From Tepidiphilus sp. J10 (lineage in GTDB: Bacteria; Pseudomonadota; Gammaproteobacteria; Burkholderiales; Thiobacillaceae), in NCBI GenBank assembly GCA_945897955.1, contig CAMDGQ010000019.1, forward strand, positions 1 through 56,860: a stretch of DNA of 56,860 nt. Reading direction: 5' to 3'. Below, in pieces: positions 18,495-26,840 of the stretch (the first letter of the stretch is position 1; each line of letters starts with the position of its first letter). The translations under genes were made by a program, and so were the position numbers. The notes under the pieces are model-generated. The model saw only the letters and a list, made by a program, of their open reading frames with translations. It did no database searches and was not told the origin of the DNA.

Positions 18495-19516
18495 TCGGTT
18501 CGCCCTATACCCTCGGCGGCAATACCACCTCGGCGATCATGCTCAAGGTCATGCTCGCCCTGCTTCCCGGCATCGGCGCGCACGCATGGTTGTTCGGCCC
18601 CGGCATCTGGGTCAGCCTGCTGTTGTGCAGTTTCTTCGCGATCGGCTTCGAAGCCTTGCTGCTGATGATGCGTGGATTGCCGATGAAGCCGTTCCTGTCC
18701 GACAACTCCGCGCTGCTGACCGCCTGGCTGCTGGCCCTGTCGCTGCCCACCCTGGCGCCCTGGTGGCTGTACGCGATCGGCATGCTGTTCGCGATCGTGG
18801 TTGCCAAGCAACTCTACGGCGGTCTCGGCCAGAACCTGTTCAACCCGGCAATGGTCGGCTATGCGGTGTTGATCATCAGTTTCCCGGTGTACATGACGCA
18901 GTGGGTGGCCCCGTTGAGTCTGGCCGATCACGCGCTGACGCTGGCGGACGCGTTTGACGTGGTCTTTGCCGGCCAGGGTTCGATCAGTCCGGATGCCTAC
19001 ACTTCAGCCACCGTGCTGGATACCTGGAAAACACAGACTCGCCTGCAAACACCGGTCGAGTCCATCCTGGCGCAGCCCGTTTTCGCCAGTTCCGGCCAGG
19101 CCATCGTCGCTGCGATGTACTTGCTTGGCGGCCTGTTTCTGCTCTGGAGTCGGTTGATCACCTGGCATATTCCGCTCGCCTTTCTGGCCGGCGTCGCCGT
19201 CAGCGCCGGCTTGCTGCATCTGCTCGACCCGACGCAACATGCCAGCCCGCTGCTGCATCTGTTCTCCGGCGGCGTCATGCTGGGCGCGTTCTTCATCGCC
19301 ACCGATCCGGTCACCGCCGCTTCGACGCCGCGCGGCAAACTGATCTACGCCGGCCTGGCCGGCATCCTGGTCGCCATCATCCGCGCCTTTGGCGGTTATC
19401 CCGATGGCGTTGCCTTTGCGGTGTTGCTGATGAATGTCTGCGTACCGTTCATCGACAGCTACACGCAGCCGCGCGTGTTCGGCCACAAGATCAAGCAGGG
19501 TTCGGACAAGCCATGA
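18491..19516 (+). CDS. rnfD: Rnf complex subunit D
   Basis: Membrane subunit of the Rnf complex related to NqrB, with about nine or ten hydrophobic helices in 341 residues. The segment FFIATDPVTAASTPRGK contains the Thr-bearing motif to which FMN is covalently attached in this family, and LFNPAMVGYAVLIISFP is another conserved stretch. Its ends overlap both rnfC and rnfG by four bases. Confidence 0.94.
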   Translation: MIGSPYTLGGNTTSAIMLKVMLALLPGIGAHAWLFGPGIWVSLLLCSFFAIGFEALLLMMRGLPMKPFLSDNSALLTAWLLALSLPTLAPWWLYAIGMLFAIVVAKQLYGGLGQNLFNPAMVGYAVLIISFPVYMTQWVAPLSLADHALTLADAFDVVFAGQGSISPDAYTSATVLDTWKTQTRLQTPVESILAQPVFASSGQAIVAAMYLLGGLFLLWSRLITWHIPLAFLAGVAVSAGLLHLLDPTQHASPLLHLFSGGVMLGAFFIATDPVTAASTPRGKLIYAGLAGILVAIIRAFGGYPDGVAFAVLLMNVCVPFIDSYTQPRVFGHKIKQGSDKP

Positions 19517-20160
19517 CCCCGGCGCTGCGCGAAACCCTGTCCACGGCGCTGACTCTGCTGGTGTTTTCGGTCATCGGCGCCGGCCTGCTATCCGGCGCAT
19601 TCACGCTGACTCGCCCGACCATCGAACTGAGCGAGCAAGCCGTGAAACTGGCCCTGGTGGCACAAACGCTGCCCATCGGCAGTTTCGACAATGACCTGAT
19701 TCGCGATGCCATTCCCTTGCCGGCGAATGCGCAATTGGGCCTGAAGCGTGGCGGAATGGCTTATGTCGCGCGCAAACAGGGCGCCGCCAGCGCGGTTGTG
19801 CTGGAAGCCGTCGCACCCGATGGCTATGCCGGCGAGATCCGGTTGCTGATCGGCATTCAGGCCGACGGCCGTGTCGCCGGCGTTCGTGTGACGGGGCACA
19901 AGGAAACTCCCGGTCTCGGCGATTACATCGAGATCGCGCGCAATCCCTGGATAGGCCAATTCACCGGCAAGAGTCTGGCCGCGCCGGTTGACGCGGCCTG
20001 GAAGGTGCGCAAGGACGGCGGCGCCTTCGACTATCTGGCCGGCGCCACGATCACACCGCGCGCGGTGGTCAAGGCGGTGCGCAAGACCCTGCAATATTTC
20101 GAGGCGCACAAGGCCGAACTGCTTGCGCCGACCCCGGAGAAACGCCATGTCCAGCCCTGA
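19513..20160 (+). CDS. rnfG: Rnf complex FMN-binding subunit G
   Basis: Periplasm-facing subunit with one N-terminal membrane anchor (residues 12-34) and an FMN-binding domain. The covalent-FMN motif appears as AGATITPRAV near residue 180; the first position is Ala where many homologues have Ser, but the Thr acceptor is kept. 215 residues is normal. The 3' end overlaps the ATG of rnfE by 14 bases. Confidence 0.93.
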   Translation: MTPALRETLSTALTLLVFSVIGAGLLSGAFTLTRPTIELSEQAVKLALVAQTLPIGSFDNDLIRDAIPLPANAQLGLKRGGMAYVARKQGAASAVVLEAVAPDGYAGEIRLLIGIQADGRVAGVRVTGHKETPGLGDYIEIARNPWIGQFTGKSLAAPVDAAWKVRKDGGAFDYLAGATITPRAVVKAVRKTLQYFEAHKAELLAPTPEKRHVQP

Positions 20161-20863
20161 TACCGCCTTGCCCCCGGAAGCTGCACCGGCGCTTGATGCG
20201 CCTCGCGCCGGCCTGCTTTCGCAGGAGTCGCGCGACATAATCCTGAACGGTCTGTGGAAACAAAACCCGGGCATTGTGCAGTTGCTCGGCCTGTGCCCGC
20301 TGCTGGCGATCAGCAACAACGTGGTAAATGCGCTTTCGCTCGGCCTGGCGACCACGCTGGTCATGGCGCTGGCAAGCGGTTCCGTGGCGCTGGTGCGCAA
20401 CTTCATCCCGCACGAAATCCGCATTCCCGCCTTCGTGCTGATCATCGCCGCGCTGGTCACCATCGTGGAAATGGCCATGCATGCCTGGACGCCGGCGTTG
20501 TACATCGTGCTCGGCGTATTCATTCCGCTGATCACCACCAACTGTATCGTGCTGGCGCGCGTGGAAGCCTTTGCCTCCAAGCGCTCCACCGCGCATTCCG
20601 TGCTCGACGCAACCATGATGGGGCTCGGCCTGACCGCAGTGCTGGTGGCGTTGGGCGGCATGCGTGAAGTCATCGGCAAGGGCACGCTGTTCTCCGGTAT
20701 CGATCTGGCGCTCGGCCCCATTGCAAAGGGCTGGGTCATTCCGCTGGCACACGATTACAACGGCTTCCTGTTTGCCGTTCTGCCACCTGGCGCATTCATC
20801 GGACTCGGCCTGCTGATCGCGCTGCGCAACCGCATCCTGATGCGAGACAGCGGCGAGCAATAA
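20147..20863 (+). CDS. rnfE: Rnf complex subunit E
   Basis: Second RnfA-like membrane subunit, six helices in 238 residues, with LLGLCPLLAISNNVVNALSLG and FIPLITTNCIVLARVEAFA as the paired Cys-containing half-motifs. The N terminus is longer than in E. coli by a Pro/Ala-rich stretch of about 25 residues (PDTALPPEAAPALDAPRAG). The start is the ATG at 20147 inside the end of rnfG. It ends the rnfABCDGE block and is followed eight bases later by nth. Confidence 0.93.
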   Translation: MSSPDTALPPEAAPALDAPRAGLLSQESRDIILNGLWKQNPGIVQLLGLCPLLAISNNVVNALSLGLATTLVMALASGSVALVRNFIPHEIRIPAFVLIIAALVTIVEMAMHAWTPALYIVLGVFIPLITTNCIVLARVEAFASKRSTAHSVLDATMMGLGLTAVLVALGGMREVIGKGTLFSGIDLALGPIAKGWVIPLAHDYNGFLFAVLPPGAFIGLGLLIALRNRILMRDSGEQ

Positions 20864-20870
20864 CCCCGCC

Positions 20871-21503
20871 ATGAACCCCCAACTTCGTCGCGAACTGTTT
20901 GCACGCCTGAAGGCCGCCAATCCACACCCGACAACCGAGCTGGCGCATCACTCGCCGTTCGAGTTGCTGATCGCGGTGATGCTGTCCGCGCAAGCCACCG
21001 ATAAAAGCGTCAATCTGGCCACCGCCACGCTGTTTCCGGTCGCCAACACGCCGGAAAAAATCCTTACGCTGGGCGAGGATGGTCTGAAATCGCATATCCG
21101 CCGCATCGGTCTGTTCCCGACCAAGGCGAAGAACGTGCTCGCCACCTGCCAGATCCTGCTCGACAAGCATGCCGGCGAAGTGCCGCGCAATCGCACGGCG
21201 CTGGAAGCGCTGCCCGGCGTCGGCCGCAAGACCGCCAATGTCGTGCTCAATACCGCCTTCGGCGAGCCGACCATCGCCGTGGACACCCACATCTTCCGGG
21301 TCGCCAACCGCACCGGCCTGGCGCCGGGCAAGAGCGTGCTGGAGGTCGAGACAAAACTTCTGCGCAACGTTCCTGCCGAATACAAACTCGACGCACACCA
21401 TTGGCTGATTCTGCATGGCCGCTACGTCTGCAAGGCCCGGAAACCCGAATGCGGCGCCTGCCCGATCCGCGATCTGTGCGATTTCAAGGACAAGACGGCA
21501 TGA
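20871..21503 (+). CDS. nth: Endonuclease III
   Basis: DNA glycosylase/AP lyase that removes oxidised pyrimidines. In its 210 residues are the helix-hairpin-helix LPGVGRKTANVVLN with the catalytic Lys, the catalytic Asp in VDTHIFRVANR, and the C-terminal [4Fe-4S] loop with Cys spacing C-x6-C-x2-C-x5-C (CKARKPECGACPIRDLC). Placement after rnfE repeats the rsxABCDGE-nth arrangement of many Proteobacteria. Its stop overlaps the following FIST gene by four bases. Confidence 0.96.
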   Translation: MNPQLRRELFARLKAANPHPTTELAHHSPFELLIAVMLSAQATDKSVNLATATLFPVANTPEKILTLGEDGLKSHIRRIGLFPTKAKNVLATCQILLDKHAGEVPRNRTALEALPGVGRKTANVVLNTAFGEPTIAVDTHIFRVANRTGLAPGKSVLEVETKLLRNVPAEYKLDAHHWLILHGRYVCKARKPECGACPIRDLCDFKDKTA

Positions 21504-22582
21504 AAGCCGCAACGGGACTGGCCCAGGGCCGCCACACCGATCCCGGCCTGGCTGCGCAGGCGGTTCGCATGGCAATGGAGACGGCCGGTCTGGACATCGC
21601 GCAAAGCGTGGTGCTGTACCTGAGCAGCGACTTTGCGCACGATCCGCAGGCCGCGATTGCCGCCGCCGCGCGTGCCGCGCGTTGCACCCAGGTCGTCGGC
21701 TGCACGGCAGCAGGCGTCTTCACCGAGGCTGACTGGGTGCTCGACGCCCCCTCCGCCGCCGCACTGGTACTGGGCGACGGAGTCAGCCTGGTCCCCAGGC
21801 AGGCAGACAGCGATCCGGTGCTGACCTACTCAGCGCCCAACGCGCTAGATCTGGCCTGGTTGCAGAACTGCCCTCCGCGCTTCGGCGGTGTTTCGGGTGA
21901 TGCCACCGGCCAGGGACCGTTCTCGGTCTGGCGGAACGGGCGCATCCAGCCAGATGGCCGCTGTGAATTGAGTGTTCGCGGCGCAAAACTGCGGGTCGAT
22001 TTCAATCAGGGCATCCACCCGCTTTCACAACCTGCCCGACTGAACAGGGTCGCCGGCCTTGATGTGCAAACGCTCGGCGGCATGACCGCCCTGGCCAGCC
22101 TGGCGCGCGAATTGCCGCTCAGCGCGCGCGCTCCGGGGCGTATTCCAACGCATCTGCTGATGGCCGGCGTGCCCTATGGCGCACCGGAGAATGCCGTCGC
22201 TGAAGGCCGCTTTCATTTGTTGCCGGTGGTCGCTGTCAACAGTGACGATCAATCCGTCACCATTGCCAGCCAGCTTGAGCCCGGCCTGGATATGTTCTGG
22301 GCGCTGCGCAAACCGAAAGCGGCTGCGGATGGCATGGCCGCCATGTTGACCCGGATGAACAGCGGAATCGCCGGCAGCCCGAGCTTCGGCCTGATGTTTC
22401 CGTGCATGGGCCGCGGCCCGATGTTCTACGGCGGCGAGGATCGGGATCAGACATTGCTCGCCGAGCGTTTTCCCGGCCTGCCGTTCATCGGCTTCTACGG
22501 CAACGGCGAGATCGCGCATTTCGATGGCACCAATCGGCTGCTGCAATACAGCACCGTGCTGGCGCTGGGTTACCCGGCTTAG
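21500..22582 (+). CDS. FIST-domain protein
   Basis: A 360-residue protein with the FIST_N plus FIST_C arrangement. The N-terminal half has a repeated beta pattern with VVGCTAAGVFTEADWV, and the C-terminal part carries PSFGLMFPCMGRGPMFYGGEDRD and FPGLPFIGFYGNGEIAHF, the typical end of FIST_C. FIST domains are thought to sense small ligands such as amino acids. Here there is no attached kinase, cyclase or chemotaxis domain, so it may act as a free sensor. ATG 21500 overlaps the nth stop (ATGA), indicating co-translation with nth and the rnf operon. Confidence 0.88.
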   Translation: MKAATGLAQGRHTDPGLAAQAVRMAMETAGLDIAQSVVLYLSSDFAHDPQAAIAAAARAARCTQVVGCTAAGVFTEADWVLDAPSAAALVLGDGVSLVPRQADSDPVLTYSAPNALDLAWLQNCPPRFGGVSGDATGQGPFSVWRNGRIQPDGRCELSVRGAKLRVDFNQGIHPLSQPARLNRVAGLDVQTLGGMTALASLARELPLSARAPGRIPTHLLMAGVPYGAPENAVAEGRFHLLPVVAVNSDDQSVTIASQLEPGLDMFWALRKPKAAADGMAAMLTRMNSGIAGSPSFGLMFPCMGRGPMFYGGEDRDQTLLAERFPGLPFIGFYGNGEIAHFDGTNRLLQYSTVLALGYPA

Positions 22583-22605
22583 GGACTGTCCCCTGGAGCG
22601 CCCCC

Positions 22606-23037
22606 ATGTTCAATCCGACCCGAGATCAAGTCCGCGATTTTTTCTTCGATGCCTGGCGCAAGTTCAACGCTCGGCAGACACTTGCCGAACTTGAGAAAAT
22701 CGCCGTCGAGCACATCGCCCGCCACCCCGAATACCATGCCATCCTCGCCGCCCCCGAACGTTATCAGCAGCGCGAATGGCTGCCGGAAATGGGCGAAACC
22801 AATCCGTTCCTGCACCTTTCCATGCATCTTTCGATCAGCGAACAGCTTTCCATCGACCAGCCGGTCGGCATCAAAGCGCGTTATCTCGCGCTGGCAACAC
22901 GGCTGGGTGACGAACACGCCGCCCAGCATGCGGTGATGGATTGTCTGGCGGAAATGATCTGGCAGGCGCAACGCAACAACCTGCCACCGGATGCGCTGGC
23001 CTACCTTGACTGTCTGGACAAGAAATGTCTTTCCTGA
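22606..23037 (+). CDS. DUF1841 family protein
   Basis: A 143-residue cytosolic protein of the betaproteobacterial/gammaproteobacterial DUF1841 family; function unknown. The N-terminal MFNPTRDQVRDFFFDAWRK and the central GETNPFLHLSMHLSISEQ with its three histidines are typical. The protein appears alpha-helical. It starts 23 bases after the FIST gene, and its last 13 bases overlap the SulP fusion gene. Confidence 0.85.
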   Translation: MFNPTRDQVRDFFFDAWRKFNARQTLAELEKIAVEHIARHPEYHAILAAPERYQQREWLPEMGETNPFLHLSMHLSISEQLSIDQPVGIKARYLALATRLGDEHAAQHAVMDCLAEMIWQAQRNNLPPDALAYLDCLDKKCLS

Positions 23038-25436
23038 AACACGAACGCTTCGACAACTTTCTCGCCTGCAATCTGTGGCTGTACCAGTTCCTGCCGTTCC
23101 TGAAATGGCAGCACCGGGTCAACCGCGCCAGCATGAAGGCGGACGGCATCGCCGGCCTCACCGGCGCGCTGATCGTGCTGCCGCAGGCGGTCGCCTTCGC
23201 CACCATCGCCGGGCTGCCGCCGGAATACGGCATCTACGCGGCGATGGTGCCGACCATCATCGCCGCGCTGTTCGGGTCCAGCTGGCATCTGGTTTCCGGC
23301 CCTACCACGGCGATTTCCATCGTCGTCTTCGCTTCGGTCTCGCCCTACGCCGAGCCGGGATCGCCGGAATTCATCGGCATGGTGCTGACGCTGACCTTTC
23401 TCACCGGTCTGTTCCAGCTCGCCATGGGGCTGGCCAAGATGGGAGCATTGGTCAATTTCATTTCGCATACCGTGGTCATCGGCTTTACCGCCGGTGCGGC
23501 GTTGCTGATCGCCGCCAGCCAGGTAAAAAACTTCTTCGGTCTTGAAATTGCGCGCGGCGCACCTGCGTATGAAGTTGTACGACAACTGCTGATCCAGATT
23601 GGCGATGTCAACCCGTTCATCGTCACCGTTGCGGTAGTGTCACTGTTGTCCGGCCTGCTGGCGCGAAAATACCTGAAGCAGATTCCCTACATGATCGTGG
23701 CAATGGTGGTCGGCGGCATCGTCGCGGCGATTCTGGATGCAAACTTCGGCAACGAAACCACGCATATCAAGACCGTCGGCGCGCTCACCGCCAGCCTGCC
23801 GCCGTTGTCGATACCCGATTTCTCGCTGGGGGCGCTGAAGAACACCTTCTTCTCGGCGCTGGCGGTCACCGTGCTGGCGCTGACCGAGGCGGTTTCCATC
23901 TCGCGCTCGATCGCCATCAAGTCGGAACAGCACATCAACGGCAACCAGGAATTCATCGGCCAGGGCCTGTCCAACCTGCTCGGCAGCTTCTTCTCTGCCT
24001 ATGCCTCCAGCGGATCATTCAACCGCAGCGGCGTCAACTTCGAATCCGGCGCGCGCACGCCGCTGGCGGCAGTGTTTTCCTCGCTGATCCTGCTCATCGT
24101 CCTGTTCCTGGTCGCGCCGCTCGCCGCGCATCTGCCGATACCGGCGATGGCTGCGGTGCTGATGCTGGTGGCCTGGAACCTGATCGACTTCCACCACATC
24201 GGCGCCATCATCAAGGCGCACCGCGAAGAAGCCGTGGTGCTCGGCGTCAGCTTCTTCGGCACCGTGATCGACCTGGAGAAGGGCATTTTCATCGGCATCG
24301 TCACCTCGCTGCTCTTCTATCTGGCGCGCACCTCCAAGCCCGCCATTCGCTCGCTGGTGCCGGATGCGCGCGACATGGACAACCCGCGTCGCAAATTCGT
24401 CGTCGAAACCGGGGCGGAACAGGACTGTCCGCAACTCAAGATGTTGCGTCTGGAAGGTTCGATCTTTTATGGCGCGGTCGATCACATCCAGCAAACCTTT
24501 GTCGCTGTGGACGAGCATGTGCCCGGTCAGAAAAGCCTGCTGTTGTTTTCCAAAGGGATCAACACCATCGACCTCGCCGGCGCGGAAATGCTGGCGCGCG
24601 AAGCGATCCGCCGACGCAAACTGGGCGGCGCGCTTTACCTGTGCGGCGTTCGCGACGCGACCTGCGGCATGCTGAAAAAGGGCGGATACGAGACCGACAT
24701 CGGCGCCGATAACGTTTTCAAGCATAAGCCTGACGCCATCGCGGGCATCTATCCGCGCCTCGACCCGGAAATCTGCCGTAACTGCAAGGCGCGCATTTTC
24801 CGGGAATGCCGGGAAGCGTTGCCGAACGGTGAAGCCCGCCCCGCCGATGCGATCATTCCGTTGCCGGATGTAGCCGGCAATGGATTCCATCGCCTCAACG
24901 AAATCGTCACCCGCACCGGCGATGATGGCAGCACCAGCCTCGCCAATGGCAGCCGCATGCCCAAATACGCGCCGCGCATCGAGGCAATCGGCGCGGTGGA
25001 CGAACTCAACAGCCAGATCGGCGCCCTGGTCGATACGGCAATGTCGGCGGAAAACCGCGCCTTGCTGCGCTCGATCCAGCATGACCTGTTCAATCTGGGC
25101 GCCGAGCTGGCCTGGCCGGAGGTTGCGCAGATTCTCGATGAACACGTCATGAATCTGGATCAGACGCTCGCCCGCCTCAACGATGGCCTGCCGCCGCTGA
25201 CCGAGTTCGTTCTGCCCGGCGGCACACCGGCTGCGGCGCAAGCGCATGTTTGCCGCAGCGTCTGCCGCCGCGCCGAACGCCGTGTTGTCCTGTTGTCCGA
25301 ACAGGAATTGCTTTCACCAAGGCTCGGCCAGTACCTCAACCGACTGTCAGATCTGCTGTTCGTGCTCTCGCGCCGCATCAACAGAAACGCCGGGCAGACC
25401 GAACCAGTCTGGAGCGGCCCCGCTTCACTCGGGTAA
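23025..25436 (+). CDS. SulP-STAS anion transporter fused to a PduO-type cobalamin adenosyltransferase
   Basis: A single 803-codon frame. Residues 1-440 are a SulP transporter (LTGALIVLPQAVAFATIAGLPPEYGIY and many helices), probably for sulfate, bicarbonate or a related anion. Residues 468-565 form a STAS domain, followed by a C584/C587/C595 cluster. From residue 621 the sequence is a full-length PduO/MMAB-type ATP:cob(I)alamin adenosyltransferase: TRTGDDGST at 629, GAVDELNSQIG, FVLPGGTPAA, CRSVCRRAERRVV and YLNRLSDLLFVLSRR, with no truncation. The join has no stop and only a ten-residue linker, and the adenosyltransferase lacks its own start codon in frame (only a TTG at 24861 without a ribosome-binding site). 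It may be a true fusion or two adjacent genes joined by a sequence error. Confidence 0.85.
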   Translation: MSFLKHERFDNFLACNLWLYQFLPFLKWQHRVNRASMKADGIAGLTGALIVLPQAVAFATIAGLPPEYGIYAAMVPTIIAALFGSSWHLVSGPTTAISIVVFASVSPYAEPGSPEFIGMVLTLTFLTGLFQLAMGLAKMGALVNFISHTVVIGFTAGAALLIAASQVKNFFGLEIARGAPAYEVVRQLLIQIGDVNPFIVTVAVVSLLSGLLARKYLKQIPYMIVAMVVGGIVAAILDANFGNETTHIKTVGALTASLPPLSIPDFSLGALKNTFFSALAVTVLALTEAVSISRSIAIKSEQHINGNQEFIGQGLSNLLGSFFSAYASSGSFNRSGVNFESGARTPLAAVFSSLILLIVLFLVAPLAAHLPIPAMAAVLMLVAWNLIDFHHIGAIIKAHREEAVVLGVSFFGTVIDLEKGIFIGIVTSLLFYLARTSKPAIRSLVPDARDMDNPRRKFVVETGAEQDCPQLKMLRLEGSIFYGAVDHIQQTFVAVDEHVPGQKSLLLFSKGINTIDLAGAEMLAREAIRRRKLGGALYLCGVRDATCGMLKKGGYETDIGADNVFKHKPDAIAGIYPRLDPEICRNCKARIFRECREALPNGEARPADAIIPLPDVAGNGFHRLNEIVTRTGDDGSTSLANGSRMPKYAPRIEAIGAVDELNSQIGALVDTAMSAENRALLRSIQHDLFNLGAELAWPEVAQILDEHVMNLDQTLARLNDGLPPLTEFVLPGGTPAAAQAHVCRSVCRRAERRVVLLSEQELLSPRLGQYLNRLSDLLFVLSRRINRNAGQTEPVWSGPASLG

Positions 25437-25484
25437 GCAGAACGAATCAATCCAGTGCACCGATAGACCATTCGCCATGCATGG

Positions 25485-25514
25485 TTGACCTTGCAAGAAT
25501 GCCGTGGCGACAAT
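25485..25514 (+). promoter_or_regulatory. Sigma-70 promoter for the small-gene pair
   Basis: TTGACC (25485-25490) and GACAAT (25509-25514) with an 18-base spacer. The predicted start near 25521 would give a leader of about 25 bases before the ATG at 25547. The -35 matches at five of six positions. Confidence 0.5.
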
Positions 25515-25546
25515 GAACCCGACTAACGATTTACAGGAACATGACC

Positions 25547-25831
25547 ATGATTACCGAAGAAACGCTTTCCAAAGAACAGCAAATCATGCGCGCGATGCGC
25601 AAGACATTGACCTCGATCGTCCGCGACGCAGCGCCGAGAGACGGCATGCCCAGCCCGTTTTCCCCCGACACGGTTGAAAACATCCGCATGTGCCTGGGAC
25701 TGATTTCCGCGCGCGAGGCGGAACTGGCGGAAAGCCTGAATCTGTCCCGCAACGAACGCCCGCACTATTCCGATGAAGAGCAAGCGGTGAAAAGCATGCA
25801 ATTCGTGCCATCCGCCAAAAAGCTGAATTGA
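25547..25831 (+). CDS. Small protein of unknown function
   Basis: A 94-residue, soluble, probably helical protein (MITEETLSKEQQIMRAMRK at the start) with no signal peptide or Cys. I do not recognise it with confidence. ATG 25547 is preferred over 25541 because AGGA lies eight bases upstream of the former and only two upstream of the latter. The stop shares a base with the next start (TGATG), so the pair is co-translated. A good promoter lies just upstream. The codon use looks like that of the neighbours. Confidence 0.65.
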   Translation: MITEETLSKEQQIMRAMRKTLTSIVRDAAPRDGMPSPFSPDTVENIRMCLGLISAREAELAESLNLSRNERPHYSDEEQAVKSMQFVPSAKKLN

Positions 25832-26085
25832 TGGCGGAGGCCATCGCAAGTCTGATTTCGGATTCCGAATCGCCGGTTGTCCGCACCGGCTATGTCGTGA
25901 TCTACGCGCCGAGGCGCGGTAACCGCAAGCGATTTCCGGAAAACTGCGTCACCCTGCACGCTTCAGAGGCCGATGCGCAAGCCGCTGCCCGACCCGACCA
26001 GGGTTACCACGCAGCGGTAGCATCCGGGCCTTCGCGATCATCGGAAGGATTTCGCCTGTTCTATCTGGTGCGATGGCTGAATTGA
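25831..26085 (+). CDS. Small protein of unknown function
   Basis: An 84-residue basic protein with a beta-rich look (RTGYVVIYAPRRGNRKRFP, then FRLFYLVRWLN at the end). No motif is recognised. Its ATG overlaps the stop of the preceding small gene by one base, which is the main support that it is real. It ends about 100 bases before the exopolysaccharide locus and may or may not be related to it. Confidence 0.6.
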   Translation: MAEAIASLISDSESPVVRTGYVVIYAPRRGNRKRFPENCVTLHASEADAQAAARPDQGYHAAVASGPSRSSEGFRLFYLVRWLN

Positions 26086-26101
26086 TTTTTTTCCGTCTCC
26101 A

Positions 26102-26141
26102 CATGTTCAGCCTCAAGTTTTCTCGAAAATGACCGAACATG
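26102..26141 (+). promoter_or_regulatory. Inverted repeat upstream of the EPS operon
   Basis: CATGTTC (26102-26108) and GAACATG (26135-26141) are exact inverted repeats 26 bases apart, ending just before the extended -10 of the EPS promoter. The spacing is right for two helical turns or more, so it could bind a dimeric or tetrameric regulator. It might also be chance. Confidence 0.35.
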
Positions 26142-26146
26142 CCCTG

Positions 26147-26155
26147 TGGCATAAT
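26147..26155 (+). promoter_or_regulatory. Extended -10 promoter of the EPS operon
   Basis: TGGCATAAT reads as an extended -10 (TG-N-CATAAT, five of six to TATAAT). The transcription start would be near 26162, leaving a leader of about 30 bases with GAGGGAG before the ATG at 26193. No -35 is visible at 16-18 bases upstream, where the sequence is AAATGA-like, which suggests activator help. Confidence 0.45.
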
Positions 26156-26192
26156 CCGCCGCGCTCAATTTACCCGTAGTGAGGGAGTTCAA

Positions 26193-26798
26193 ATGAAGCT
26201 CTATTTGTTGCCGGTTTTACTGCTTGCCCTGCTCTCCGCCTGCGCCAACAAGCCAATCTATCCCCCCGCACCGGCCAAGGCCGAGGCATCGGAATGGATG
26301 TATCTCCTGGGCCCGGGAGATTCTGTCAATGTTTTCGTTTGGGGCAATCCAGAAGTCTCGGGTTCGTTCCCGATCAGGCCAGACGGAAAAATCACGATGA
26401 ATCTGGCAGAAGACCTGCCTGCCAGTAACAAGACCCCGACGCAGCTTGCCAGAGAAATTGAAAAAGTTTTGGCTCGCTATATCCAGGATCCGGTGGTCAC
26501 GGTCAATGTCGGAGGTGGCGTTGGTCCATACGATCAGCAGATCAGGGTACTCGGCGAAGCAGCCAAACCCCAGGCGCTGAATTATCGGGAGAACATGACT
26601 CTGGTTGACCTGATGATCGCTGTTGGCGGCATAACCGATTTTGCGGCGGGCAACCGCGCCAGCATATTGCGTGTGGTCGAAGGCAAACCGCAGCAATTCG
26701 GTGTGAGGATCGAGGACTTGATCAAGGATGGCGACATATCCGCCAACGTTGACATGCGCCCGGGCGATGTCCTGATCATCCCTGAAAGTTGGTTCTAA
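26193..26798 (+). CDS. XrtA-system polysaccharide export lipoprotein (Wza/KpsD-like)
   Basis: Outer-membrane lipoprotein of the OPX family that exports the polysaccharide. 201 residues: signal peptide with lipobox LLSAC (C17), then the polysaccharide export domain (MYLLGPGDSVNVFVWGNPEVSG...SFPIRPDGKITMNL) and one SLBB-like repeat (IRVLGEAAKPQALNYRENMTLVDLMIAVGG). It fits the XrtA/PEP-CTERM-associated export protein (TIGR03027). It opens the export block and is 42 bases before the chain-length gene. The start at 26193 has GAGGGAG upstream. Confidence 0.92.
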   Translation: MKLYLLPVLLLALLSACANKPIYPPAPAKAEASEWMYLLGPGDSVNVFVWGNPEVSGSFPIRPDGKITMNLAEDLPASNKTPTQLAREIEKVLARYIQDPVVTVNVGGGVGPYDQQIRVLGEAAKPQALNYRENMTLVDLMIAVGGITDFAAGNRASILRVVEGKPQQFGVRIEDLIKDGDISANVDMRPGDVLIIPESWF

Positions 26799-26840
26799 GC
26801 ACTCAATGACGGCAATTGATCCAGCCTGGAGAATTCGGGG

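Noticed and set aside
24880..24923. Separate adenosyltransferase gene starting at ATG 24880
   Set aside because: This ATG is out of frame with the adenosyltransferase domain and runs into a different reading; a one-base change would be needed.
26140..26170. Sigma-54 promoter before the EPS operon
   Set aside because: TGGCAT is present, but no GC dinucleotide lies at the required ten-base distance from GG.
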